Source: Cupriavidus sp.
GTDB taxonomy: Bacteria > Pseudomonadota > Gammaproteobacteria > Burkholderiales > Burkholderiaceae
Assembly: GCA_031180665.1 (NCBI GenBank)
Contig: JAPSLP010000003.1
Coordinates: 186,001-250,000 of the forward strand
DNA length: 64,000 nt
Direction: 5' to 3'
Shown: piece by piece, positions 34,666 to 43,331 of the stretch
How positions within the stretch are numbered: position 1 is the first letter of the stretch
Layout: each line of letters starts with the position of its first letter
Made by a program: the position numbers and the translations under genes
The notes under the pieces: model-generated
The model's database searches: none
Seen by the model: the letters and a program-made list of their open reading frames with translations, nothing else
What the model was told of the DNA's origin: nothing

Positions 34666-36363
34666 ATGCCGGACATCTCGAGAGGCAGCCACGACAAGGA
34701 CAGTCGGGCGCCGCAAGACTACGCAAGCCTCTATCGTTCGTTCAAGTGGGAGCTGCCGCCTACGTTCAACTTCGGACGCGACGTGGTCGACCGATGGGCC
34801 GAAAGGCAGCCGACGAAGCTGGCGCTTCTCTGGTGCGACGATACGGGCAAGGAACGGCGCTTCACCTTTGACGACATGCGCGCGCTGACGAACCGCTGCG
34901 CCGGCCTGTTACACCGTGAAGGGGTACGGCCTGGCGACCGTGTCATCGTGATGCTTCAACGCGTGTGGCAATGGCAGGTCGCCATGATCGGGTGCATCAA
35001 GCTCGGCGCGGTGCCGGTGCCGTGCATCGATATGCTGACCGCAAAGGACGTGGCATACCGGGTGGGCCATTGCGGCGCCACCGCAGTCATCACCCATGCG
35101 GAAAGCGCCGGCAAATTTGCCGGGCTGGACGCTGTGTCGACGCGTATTGCGCTGGGCAATGCGCAGGGCTGGCTCGAATTCGAGACGGAGCTCGCGAAGT
35201 GCCCTGCCGTTTTCGACGTCCATGACACCGGCCTGGAAGACCCTGCGATCCTTTACTACACCTCGGGCTCGACAGGCATGCCGAAGGGCGTCACCCATGC
35301 GTCCCGAGCCTTGTTCAGCTGGCGGGTCTCCGCACGTTACTGGCAGGGCCTGCTCGAGGACGATCTTCTATGGTGCACGGCGGACACCGGCTGGAGCAAG
35401 GCAGGCACCAGCATCCTGTTCGGGCCGTGGTCGGCAGGCACGGCCGTGTTGTTCTACAAGGGCCCGTTCGATCCTGCCGAGCGGCTCGCGCTGATTGCGC
35501 GCCATGGCGTCACGGTCTTCTGCGGCGCGGCCACGGAATTTCGCCACATCGTCAACGAGGACTTCGCGCGGCACGACCTGTCGCGTTTGCGGCTGGCCGT
35601 GTCCGCGGGAGAAGCGGTCAACCCCGATGTCGTACGACGCTGGCACGAGGCCACCGGCGTGCCATTGATCGAGGCCTATGGCCAGACGGAAACCCTGATG
35701 ACCATCGCCAATACCGTCGATAGCGTACTGAAGCCCGGTTCGATGGGCCGGGCGCTGCCGGGCACCGCGCTTGCGATACTGGACGACGACGGAAAGCCGC
35801 TGCCCCACGACACACCGGGGCAGCTCGCCGTGCGCCTGCCACATCCGCAGGTCATGCTCGGCTATTGGAACGATCCCGAGCGCACCCGCGCCGCAGTCAC
35901 CGAATACGAGGGCACGCCATACCTTCTCACCGGCGATATCGCCTCGATCGATGCAGAGGGGTATGTGTTCTACGGCGGCCGCACCGACGACATCATCAGC
36001 TCCGCCGGCTACCGGATCGGTCCGATGGAGGTCGAGAATGCGCTGATCGAACACCCCGCGGTGCTGGAATGCGCCGTGGTCGGCAGCCCCGATGCGCAGC
36101 GCGGCGAGATCGTGAAGGCATTCGTCGCGCTCAGGCCCGGATATCACGCCGGCGAGGCGCTGGTTCTCGCGCTGCAGGAGCATGTCAAGCGCATCACGGC
36201 GCCATACAAGTATCCGCGGGCGATCGAATTCGTCGAGAGCCTGCCGAAGACCGCGAGCGGCAAACTATTGCGCCGGGCCCTGCGGGACCGGGAATATGCC
36301 GCCCATGCGTCGCGGGAACCGATCAGCGCGCCCAGTCCTGCCCGGCAATCTGACGCTCCATGA
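34666..36363 (+). CDS. acyl-CoA synthetase (AMP-binding, medium-chain/acetate type)
   Basis: 565-residue adenylate-forming ligase. P-loop-like YYTSGSTGMPKG near residue 200, YGQTE for the adenine site, TGDIASIDAEGYVFYGGR, and the C-terminal PKTASGKLLRRALR with the catalytic lysine. It activates an acid as acyl-AMP and then acyl-CoA. The wording SGSTGMPKGV and the YWNDPERT segment fit the medium-chain (ACSM-like) group. It is the last gene of the operon and overlaps the convergent LysR gene by 41 bases. It would start the pathway served by the kinase and dehydrogenase. Confidence 0.92.
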   Translation: MPDISRGSHDKDSRAPQDYASLYRSFKWELPPTFNFGRDVVDRWAERQPTKLALLWCDDTGKERRFTFDDMRALTNRCAGLLHREGVRPGDRVIVMLQRVWQWQVAMIGCIKLGAVPVPCIDMLTAKDVAYRVGHCGATAVITHAESAGKFAGLDAVSTRIALGNAQGWLEFETELAKCPAVFDVHDTGLEDPAILYYTSGSTGMPKGVTHASRALFSWRVSARYWQGLLEDDLLWCTADTGWSKAGTSILFGPWSAGTAVLFYKGPFDPAERLALIARHGVTVFCGAATEFRHIVNEDFARHDLSRLRLAVSAGEAVNPDVVRRWHEATGVPLIEAYGQTETLMTIANTVDSVLKPGSMGRALPGTALAILDDDGKPLPHDTPGQLAVRLPHPQVMLGYWNDPERTRAAVTEYEGTPYLLTGDIASIDAEGYVFYGGRTDDIISSAGYRIGPMEVENALIEHPAVLECAVVGSPDAQRGEIVKAFVALRPGYHAGEALVLALQEHVKRITAPYKYPRAIEFVESLPKTASGKLLRRALRDREYAAHASREPISAPSPARQSDAP

Positions 36364-37228
36364 AGTCGCAGAAGGCCTTTACCCGTGGGCTGATGTGCTT
36401 GCGATTGGGATAGACCAGATATAGCGGCTCCTTCGACGGCTCCTGGTAGTCCTTCAGCACCGGCACCAGCCTGCCTGCGCGCAGATCGTCGCCAATATGG
36501 AATTCCGCGAGCCGCGTGATGCCGAATCCGGCCAACGTGAGATCGCGTGCGATCTCGCCCTGCGTCGTCTCGACCACGCTGGCCGGGCGCACGCCATAGC
36601 GGGTGCCATCCTGCCCACGGAATTGCCAGACATTCCATTCACTGGCGAAGCTGAACGCAATGCAGGTGTGCCGCTCGAGATCGCCGGGGACTTGGGGCTC
36701 GCCATGCCGAGCCAGATAGGCCGGCGCAGCGCAGACGATCCATCGGCTTGCGCCAATCGTGCGCGCCACCCGCGACGAGTTCGGCAGCGCGCCGCTGTGG
36801 ATCGCGATGTCGATGCCCTTGTCGAATACATCTTCATACTGGGGACCGATGTGGAACTCGAGCGAAATGCCCGGATAGGCTTGCGTGAAGGCCGGCACCC
36901 ACGGAACGATCTGATGCCGTGCAAAGGAAAGCATCGTGTGGATGCGCACCTTGCCGTGCAGCACCTCTCCCAGGGCTTCGCCATGCGCTTCGGCATTGGC
37001 CATCGCCTCGATCACCATTTCGGCACTGGGTAGATAGGCGCTGCCCTCGTCGGTCAGCACGACGGACCTCCCGTGCCGAACGAACAGCCGAACGCCGACG
37101 CGTGCCTCCAGCCGTGCGACCAGCTTGCTGACGGCCGAAGGTGTCAGGCCGAGATTTCGTGCGGCAGCAGAAAAGCTGCGATTGCGGGCCGATTGGAGAA
37201 AGGCCAATAGTTCTGAGTAGTTGTCCAA
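36323..37228 (-). CDS. LysR-family transcriptional regulator
   Basis: 301 residues: DNA-binding domain RSFSAAARNLGLTPSAVSKL, then VARLEARVGVRLFVRHGR, plus effector domain with HTCIAFSFASEWNVW. It is convergent with the acyl-CoA synthetase (ends overlap 41 bases) and divergent from the second MFS gene, so it most likely controls the MFS/alcohol dehydrogenase pair. Confidence 0.92.
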   Translation of the reverse strand: MDNYSELLAFLQSARNRSFSAAARNLGLTPSAVSKLVARLEARVGVRLFVRHGRSVVLTDEGSAYLPSAEMVIEAMANAEAHGEALGEVLHGKVRIHTMLSFARHQIVPWVPAFTQAYPGISLEFHIGPQYEDVFDKGIDIAIHSGALPNSSRVARTIGASRWIVCAAPAYLARHGEPQVPGDLERHTCIAFSFASEWNVWQFRGQDGTRYGVRPASVVETTQGEIARDLTLAGFGITRLAEFHIGDDLRAGRLVPVLKDYQEPSKEPLYLVYPNRKHISPRVKAFCDFMERQIAGQDWAR

Positions 37229-37584
37229 TTTCCCGGTGTCCCCACTTGCTGGTTGCTCGTCTCGGCTTGCTGTTCCAGTCGCTCATGGTAGCGCTGCCGC
37301 CCCCTCGATGGAATCGTCGGCAAAGACCGGCCCTGAATGCCAAGGGCAGGGCGACCCTGATGCCGTCGTCCGCGACGTCGTCGGGAGAGCGCGCAGACTG
37401 CGTGACGAATCCCGCCGCGTCAAGTCCATGAAACCCCCAATCTGTTCCGGCCCTTCACAGCTGCTATGCCGCCCCGCTGATGGTGCCGCGAAACGCGCTG
37501 ACGCAAACTAACGCACGCCGGAAACGATGGTCGCCCACTTCCTTTACCGGCCGAGAACGAGACCAAATACGGAGACATCCCATC
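37229..37584. other. gene-free divergent region with conserved MFS leader
   Basis: 356 bases between the LysR gene and the MFS gene. The only recognisable element is the 146-base leader shared with the first MFS gene (37439-37584). I saw no convincing LysR palindrome. Confidence 0.5.
37439..37584 (+). repeat. 146-base leader shared with the first MFS gene (copy 2)
   Basis: Matches 1674-1819 at about 113 of 146 positions without gaps; see copy 1. The element starts AATCTGTTCC in both. Since the two genes sit beside different regulators and enzymes, the shared leader suggests common control or a recent duplication. Confidence 0.7.
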
Positions 37585-38916
37585 ATGCACTACGCCCCAC
37601 CGGCGGCCCTGCGGGCGCCCGCGCTGGACCAGGAAGCCCGGATGTTCCGCAAGCTGAATATGCGGATCATTCCCTTCCTCTTCATCTGCTATGTCGTTGC
37701 CTATCTCGACCGGATCAACATCGGCTTCGTCAAGCTCCAGATGCAGGACAGCCTGCAGTTGAGCGAAGCCGTCTATGGTCTGGGCGCGGGTATTTTCTTC
37801 ATTGGCTACGTCTTGTTCGAGGTACCCAGCAACCTCGTGCTGAAGCGGGTTGGCGCTCGGCGCACGCTGTTCAGGATCATGGTGCTGTGGGGCATTGCCG
37901 GCTGTTGCATGGCGCTGGTCAGGACGCCGATGCAGTTCTATATCTGCCGCTTCCTGCTCGGGGTATTCGAGGCGGGCTTCGTCCCGGGAGCGATCTACTA
38001 CATCAATCGCTGGTATCCCAGCAGCCGACGCGGCGCCGCGCTGGGCGTATTCCTGTCCGGCATTCCGATTGCCGGCATGGTTGGTGGACCTCTGTCGGGT
38101 CTGACGATGACCTATTTCGATGGGGCGCTGGGCTGGGCGGGATGGCAGTGGACCTTCGTCGTCCAGGCGATCCCGGCGATCCTGCTCGGTGTCGCTGCAT
38201 TTTTCCTGCTCAACGACGAGATCCGCGACGCGCGCTGGCTGACGCCTGGCGAGCGCGAACTGCTGCAAGGCCTGATGGCGAAGGAAGAGGCCGGCAACAC
38301 GGCCCACGGCTCGGGAGCTGTCGAGCTGCGCGACGTCCGTGTCTACCTGATGGCCATCGCCTACATGGCCTTCATCTGCGGCACCTATACGCTGAGCTTC
38401 TGGCTGCCGACCTTGCTCAAGAACGCGGGCGCAGCCACCGCCCTGCAGGCCGGCCTCTATTCGGCCATCCCGTTCGGACTGGGTGCGATCGGCATGGTAC
38501 TGCTTTGCCGCCGATCCGACCGCAAGATGGAGCGCCGCTGGCATACCGCGATGGCGGCGGTGGTCGGCGCCATCGCGCTCGCGCTGATCCCCTTTGCCCC
38601 CAATACGCTGGCCTTTGCCTGCCTGTTGCTGACTGTCGGCACCACCACCATCTACGGAACCGTTCCACTCTTCTGGGCCATGCCGACCGATTACCTTGCC
38701 GGCTCTCCAAGTGCCGCCGGTACGCTGGCCTTCATCAACAGCATCGGGCTGGTTGGCGGCTTCGTCAGTCCCATTGTCCTGGGTGCCATCAAGGACGCCA
38801 CCGGCAGCCTGAACGGGGGTCTGTACGCGACCAGCGCCCTTCTGGTCCTTGGCGCCGTCCTGCTGCTTGGCGGCGTGTCGGAACAACACCTGCGGCGCCG
38901 CACGGCAACCCGGTAG
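37585..38916 (+). CDS. MFS transporter, ACS family (paralogue of 1820-3142)
   Basis: 443-residue twelve-segment transporter, nearly the same protein as the first MFS gene throughout (for example YLDRINIGFVKLQMQDSL and NRWYPSSRRGA in both), with scattered conservative changes. ATG 37585 follows CGGAGACA. It is divergent from a LysR gene and precedes the maleylacetate-reductase-like gene by 79 bases. It probably imports a carboxylate close to that of the first copy. The duplicate carries its leader with it, indicating segmental duplication rather than reuse of an old family member. Confidence 0.92.
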   Translation: MHYAPPAALRAPALDQEARMFRKLNMRIIPFLFICYVVAYLDRINIGFVKLQMQDSLQLSEAVYGLGAGIFFIGYVLFEVPSNLVLKRVGARRTLFRIMVLWGIAGCCMALVRTPMQFYICRFLLGVFEAGFVPGAIYYINRWYPSSRRGAALGVFLSGIPIAGMVGGPLSGLTMTYFDGALGWAGWQWTFVVQAIPAILLGVAAFFLLNDEIRDARWLTPGERELLQGLMAKEEAGNTAHGSGAVELRDVRVYLMAIAYMAFICGTYTLSFWLPTLLKNAGAATALQAGLYSAIPFGLGAIGMVLLCRRSDRKMERRWHTAMAAVVGAIALALIPFAPNTLAFACLLLTVGTTTIYGTVPLFWAMPTDYLAGSPSAAGTLAFINSIGLVGGFVSPIVLGAIKDATGSLNGGLYATSALLVLGAVLLLGGVSEQHLRRRTATR

Positions 38917-38995
38917 CCACGGCTCTTCGATGCGATCACAATCGTCCCAACGTCCGGCACGACCCGCGTGCCAGGCGCCCACCTGGAGAACCCCG

Positions 38996-40162
38996 ATGCT
39001 GCACGGAACCTTTCGCTACCTTGCGCTGGAGCGCGTGCATTACGGCAAGCCGGCGCGGCAGGCGATCGTCGAAGAAGCGGACGCGCGGCGTGCCGGCCGG
39101 GTGGTCGTCGTCACCAGCCGAACCCTGAACCGGAGTACCTCAATGGTTTCCGACGCCATGGCGGGCCTTGGCAGCCGGGTCGTACACGTCTTCGACCATT
39201 GTGTCGAGCACACGCCCCGCGAGTCGGTACTCGAGCTTGCCGGCGTATTGCGCGACAGCCACGCCGATCTGGTCGTCACCATCGGCGGGGGTACCGCGAT
39301 CGATACCGTCAAGGTCGCCCTGGTCTGCCTTGCGGAGAACGTGCGGTCGGTCGAGGCGTTCGATCGTTGTCATGTGAAAGTCGACGCCGAGGGTCGCCGC
39401 ATCGTGCCCGATCTCGCGGCCCCGCCTTGCCGCCAGATTGCCGTCCCGACCACGCTGTCGGCTGCCGAGTTCAGCGACCTGGCAGGCTGCACGGACTTGC
39501 GCAGCGGACAGAAGCACCATTACACCGCGGGCCTGATTGGGCCGGCAGCCGTCATTCTGGATCCGGCCATGACGTTGCATACGCCGGATTCGCTATGGCT
39601 ATCGACCGGCATTCGCGCCCTCGACCATGCCGTCGAATCGCTCTGCTCGATCGAGCCACAACCCCTGATCGACGCGACCTCCCTGCGAGGCGTTGAACTG
39701 CTGGCCCCGGGGCTGCTGCGCAGCAAGGCGGCACCCGACGACCTTGCCGCCCGCCTGGACTGTCAATTGGCGGTCTGGCTCGCCAGCACCGGCATCAATC
39801 GCGTTCCGTATGGCGCAAGTCACGGCATCGGCCACGTGCTGGGTGCGTTGGCCGGCGTCCCGCACGGGATCACGTCGTGCGTCTTGCTGCCGGCGGTACT
39901 CCGGTACAACCGTGAAGCCACCGAGGCGGCGCAACGCCAGCTGGCCCGTGCATTGGGCGATGCGAATGCGGACCCTGCCGCCTTGCTGTCCGGGCTCATC
40001 ACAGCGCTTGGATTGCCCACGCGACTTCGTGACGTGAACGTAAGCCGGGATCAGTTCCACGATATTGCAGCCAGGGCGCTGCAGAACCCCTGGGTGCGAT
40101 CCAACCCGCGCCCGGTCGGCCGCCCCGAGCAGGTGATGGAGATCCTGGAGGCGGCATGGTGA
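38996..40162 (+). CDS. iron-type alcohol dehydrogenase, maleylacetate reductase-like
   Basis: 388-residue group III alcohol dehydrogenase. NAD site VVTIGGGTAIDTVK near residue 95; metal ligands in GIRALDHAVES and in SHGIGHVLGALAGVPHG. The organisation (short N-terminal domain starting RYLALERVHYG, PTTLSAAEFS) is that of maleylacetate reductases, which convert maleylacetate to 3-oxoadipate. No ring-cleavage dioxygenase is present, so the substrate may be another keto acid or a short alcohol. ATG 38996 follows CTGGAGAA. It is cotranscribed with the MFS gene. Confidence 0.88.
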   Translation: MLHGTFRYLALERVHYGKPARQAIVEEADARRAGRVVVVTSRTLNRSTSMVSDAMAGLGSRVVHVFDHCVEHTPRESVLELAGVLRDSHADLVVTIGGGTAIDTVKVALVCLAENVRSVEAFDRCHVKVDAEGRRIVPDLAAPPCRQIAVPTTLSAAEFSDLAGCTDLRSGQKHHYTAGLIGPAAVILDPAMTLHTPDSLWLSTGIRALDHAVESLCSIEPQPLIDATSLRGVELLAPGLLRSKAAPDDLAARLDCQLAVWLASTGINRVPYGASHGIGHVLGALAGVPHGITSCVLLPAVLRYNREATEAAQRQLARALGDANADPAALLSGLITALGLPTRLRDVNVSRDQFHDIAARALQNPWVRSNPRPVGRPEQVMEILEAAW

Positions 40163-40413
40163 CGCGCGATGGGAAGACGGAATCGACCGCTTTCCCACAC
40201 AGCGCATGTTCGGCGCGCGGTTGAGCGTGAGGCCGGCCGGGTCTTCACGCAGATGCTATCCGTCGTTGCGGCCGTCGCTGCCTCCGCGGCCGCCTCCGAC
40301 CCGGCCCCGGGCGCGAATCTCCCTCATTGGAGCAGGACCTCGCCTGGTTGCTCGAGCGAACTGCCCAACTCCGGCCGGGGATGGCATCCGCTCTTCCCCG
40401 GCACGGCCGTTGG

Positions 40414-42009
40414 TCAGTAGCCCAGCGCGCAACCGTCCTTGCGATGGTCGGAAGCGCCAAGCAAAGCCCCGTTTTCCCAATCGATGCGGATGGCCTGGGC
40501 GCCGCCGATTGCTGCCTGGCCAGGCTGGACGAAGGCGTAGCCGCGCCGTTCCAGCTCTTCTCGCGTGGCAGACGGCAAGGTCGCTTCGCATTCCACGGAG
40601 TGGGTGCCGGGGATCGGGAATAGGCGCGGAAGCTCGTTCGCGGCCTGGATATCAAGGCCGTAGTCGATTACCTTGGACAGGAAATGCGCATGGCCCATTG
40701 CCTGGTAGTGGCCGCCCATGACGCCGAATACCAGTTCGACACGGCCATTGCGCGTCGCCATTCCCGGGATGATCGTATGCAAGGGGCGCTTGCGCGGCCC
40801 GATGCAGTTCGCGTGCCCCTTGGCCAGTTCGAAGCTCTGGCCGCGATTGTGAAACAGCACACCCGATTGCGGCGCCATCAGACCCGATCCAAATGGATGG
40901 AAAATCGAGTTGATGAAGCTGGCGCAGTTCCGGTCCTTGTCAACCACGCAGATGTAGACCGTGTCCTTGTGCTCGGCCGCGGTGGATTCCGCCTTGTTGC
41001 CAAGGCGTTCCGGGATGACGCCTGCACGCAATGCCGCGGCCAGTTCTTCCGACAGCAGATAGTCGACATCGACATCGCCGAAGCGAGGATCGGCCAGCAA
41101 GATGTCCCGGACCTGATACGCCATCCGTGTCGCATCGATCTCGAGCTGGAGCCGGTCCGCGGACAGCGGATCGTCCCCCGGCTTGTGTCCCTGCAGGATG
41201 TTGAGCAGCAGCAGCGCAATGATGCCCTGGCCCGGCGGCGGGCATTCGTGAATTTCGAAGTCACGGAATTTCGCCTTGACCGGCGCGACAAATTCGCCGC
41301 GATAGCTGGCGAAGTCATCGAGGGAATGGGCGCCGCCCTTGCTGCGCAGGTAGCCGACCATCTCTTCCGCGATCGGGCCTTCATAAAAGGCGCTTCGCCC
41401 TTGCTGCGCGATCGCGCGCAGCGTGGCACCCAGGCGCGGCTGGCGGTGGACCTGGCCGGCGCGCGGCGCCTGGCCCTCGATCAGCATCAGTGCGGCGGCC
41501 TCCGGGGTCGCCCTCAACAGATCGGCCTGCATGGCCCAGTCCGTCGCCGTGCGCGGCGCCACCACATAGCCGTCCTCGGCGAAGCGAATCGCCGGCTCCA
41601 GGATCTGCGACAGCGGCAGGTTGCCGAAGCGGTCGCGCAGCGCGGTCCACGCGTCGACCGCGCCTGGCACGGTGACCGCATGCGGCGACTGCCGGGGGAG
41701 GTGCCGGCGCCCGCCCTGGTCGACCAGCTCGTCCATCGGGATCGCCTGCGGCGCCCACCCTGCGCCGTTATAGGCGAAGATTTCGTCCGTGCCGCCCTGG
41801 CTGTAGAGCGCGAAGCAATCGCCGCCGATGCCGGTCGAACCGGGCTCGACCACGCATTGCACCGCGCAGGCCGCTATCGCGGCGTCCATGGCATTGCCGC
41901 CGGCCTCGAGTACGCGCACCGCGGCGAGCGTCGCGGACGGGTGCGAGGTGGCTGCCATACCGTTGCGGGCCATTACTACCGAGCGGCCCGGCTTCTGAAA
42001 ATCACGCAT
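40414..42009 (-). CDS. gamma-glutamyltransferase-family protein (Ntn hydrolase)
   Basis: 531 residues of the gamma-glutamyltranspeptidase family, made as a proenzyme cut before the nucleophile threonine. That residue is Thr350 in EHKDTVYICVVD. Other features: GGNAMDAAIAACAVQCVVEP, GIGGDCFALY, PGQGIIALLLLNIL and NSIFHPFGSGL. No signal peptide is present (it begins MRDFQKPGRSVVMARNG), so it should be cytoplasmic. It follows the Bug gene by 11 bases. With gabT and gabD upstream, cleavage of a gamma-glutamyl amide such as gamma-glutamyl-GABA is possible; cytoplasmic YwrD-type paralogues have uncertain substrates. Confidence 0.9.
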   Translation of the reverse strand: MRDFQKPGRSVVMARNGMAATSHPSATLAAVRVLEAGGNAMDAAIAACAVQCVVEPGSTGIGGDCFALYSQGGTDEIFAYNGAGWAPQAIPMDELVDQGGRRHLPRQSPHAVTVPGAVDAWTALRDRFGNLPLSQILEPAIRFAEDGYVVAPRTATDWAMQADLLRATPEAAALMLIEGQAPRAGQVHRQPRLGATLRAIAQQGRSAFYEGPIAEEMVGYLRSKGGAHSLDDFASYRGEFVAPVKAKFRDFEIHECPPPGQGIIALLLLNILQGHKPGDDPLSADRLQLEIDATRMAYQVRDILLADPRFGDVDVDYLLSEELAAALRAGVIPERLGNKAESTAAEHKDTVYICVVDKDRNCASFINSIFHPFGSGLMAPQSGVLFHNRGQSFELAKGHANCIGPRKRPLHTIIPGMATRNGRVELVFGVMGGHYQAMGHAHFLSKVIDYGLDIQAANELPRLFPIPGTHSVECEATLPSATREELERRGYAFVQPGQAAIGGAQAIRIDWENGALLGASDHRKDGCALGY

Positions 42010-42020
42010 TGCCTTTCCTT

Positions 42021-43022
42021 TTATTGAAGCGTCACGCCCGACTGCTTCACCAGCTTTTCCGTGCGCGGAATCTCCGCGTCGACCATCGCGCGGAAATCGG
42101 CCACGCTGCCGCCGCGCGGTTCGGCGCCCGTGGTAGCCAGCTTGGCTCGGAACGTAGGGTCCTGCAGCAGCTTGTTGATCGATGTATTGAGCTTGGCGAC
42201 GATCTCGGCCGGCGTGCCCTTGGGCGCGACGATGCCGTACCACGGCGCGATATCGAATCCGGGGTAGCCCTGCTCCGCAATGGTCGGAATCTCGGGCGCC
42301 ATGGGCGAACGCTTGTTGTTCGACATGCCCAGCGCGCGCAGCTTGCCGGCCTTCACATACGGCAGGCCCGTCATGATGGTGTCGAAGTACATCGACACCT
42401 GTCCCGACAGCAATGCCGGAATGGCTTCACCGGCGCCCTTGTAGGGGATGTGCACGATATCGATGCCCGCCATCGCCTTGAGCATCTCGCCGGCGATATG
42501 CGACGTGGTACCAGCACCGAACGAGGCGTAGCTCAGCTTGCCGGGATTGGCCTTGGCATAGGCGACCATTTCGGCCAGATTCTTGAACGGCAGCGACGGA
42601 TGCGACAGCAGGATGTTCGGCGTGAACGCCACCACGGCCACCTTCTCGAAGGCATCCGGATCATAGGACAGCTTCTTGTAGAGGAAGCGGTTGGTGACCA
42701 TCGACGCCGGGCCCGACATCAACAATGTATAGCCGTCGCCCGGCGCGCGTGCTGCCGCTTCGCTGCCGATCATCGCCGCCGCGCCGGGGCGGTTCTCGAT
42801 GACGAAGCTCTGGCCGTACTCCTTGCCCAGACCCATGCCGAGCTGGCGCGAGATCAGATCGGTGGCAGACCCGGCCTGAAACGGCACCACGATACGCACC
42901 GGCTGGCTCGGCCAGTTGCCCGGGCCTTGGGCTTGCGACAGCGAAGGCGCCACGAGCGCGGCGACCGTGGCCGTCAGCGTGGCGGTGGTCTTGATGATGC
43001 TGCGGATGGAACGACTCTGCAT
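42021..43022 (-). CDS. Bug/TctC-type receptor
   Basis: 333-residue periplasmic receptor with a signal peptide at 1-31 (TATLTAAVAALVAPSLSQAQ-like region) and the Bug hallmarks WPSQPVRIVVPFQAGSATDL, YGQSFVIENRPG. The ribosome site is AGGAGAAC on the minus strand. It is the first gene of a pair with the gamma-glutamyltransferase, suggesting it delivers the gamma-glutamyl compound or a related carboxylate. Confidence 0.92.
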   Translation of the reverse strand: MQSRSIRSIIKTTATLTATVAALVAPSLSQAQGPGNWPSQPVRIVVPFQAGSATDLISRQLGMGLGKEYGQSFVIENRPGAAAMIGSEAAARAPGDGYTLLMSGPASMVTNRFLYKKLSYDPDAFEKVAVVAFTPNILLSHPSLPFKNLAEMVAYAKANPGKLSYASFGAGTTSHIAGEMLKAMAGIDIVHIPYKGAGEAIPALLSGQVSMYFDTIMTGLPYVKAGKLRALGMSNNKRSPMAPEIPTIAEQGYPGFDIAPWYGIVAPKGTPAEIVAKLNTSINKLLQDPTFRAKLATTGAEPRGGSVADFRAMVDAEIPRTEKLVKQSGVTLQ

Positions 43023-43331
43023 TACTTGTTCTCCTGGTTCGAATTCATGCCGCCTTCACGGCGGCGGCATTGCGCAATCCGTTGCGCAAGGCCCGTGCCA
43101 CCATGAATCCGGCGTCTCCTGGTCACGGCTGTCCCGCCCCCGTGTTTTTGATCACGTTGACCCTTGTTGCGCACCGCGAGGGTTCCGTCTCGCGGTGGCT
43201 GCCCCCAATTTGGTGTCAGCCGCTCGGCCCGTGCACCGCATCCGTGCGAGCGTGGCGAGCTTCCCCTTCGAGGTCGCCCGTGCCGAAGCCGGGCAGCCAG
43301 GCAAGGGGACCGCAATGGCCCCCTCTCCGGC
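43023..43331. other. gene-free interval between gabD and the Bug gene
   Basis: 309 bases. Contains GCCGCC-TTCAC-GGCGGC near 43049-43065 and the paired TTGCGCAA sites (separate entry). This is the likely promoter region of the minus-strand Bug-GGT pair; nothing else is recognisable. Confidence 0.5.
43070..43089. promoter_or_regulatory. paired palindromes upstream of the Bug-GGT operon
   Basis: TTGCGCAA at 43070-43077 and again at 43082-43089, separated by TCCG. Each half is its own palindrome, and the whole is a larger dyad about 50-70 bases upstream of the Bug start. This looks like a dimeric repressor or activator site; the regulator is unknown. Confidence 0.45.
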
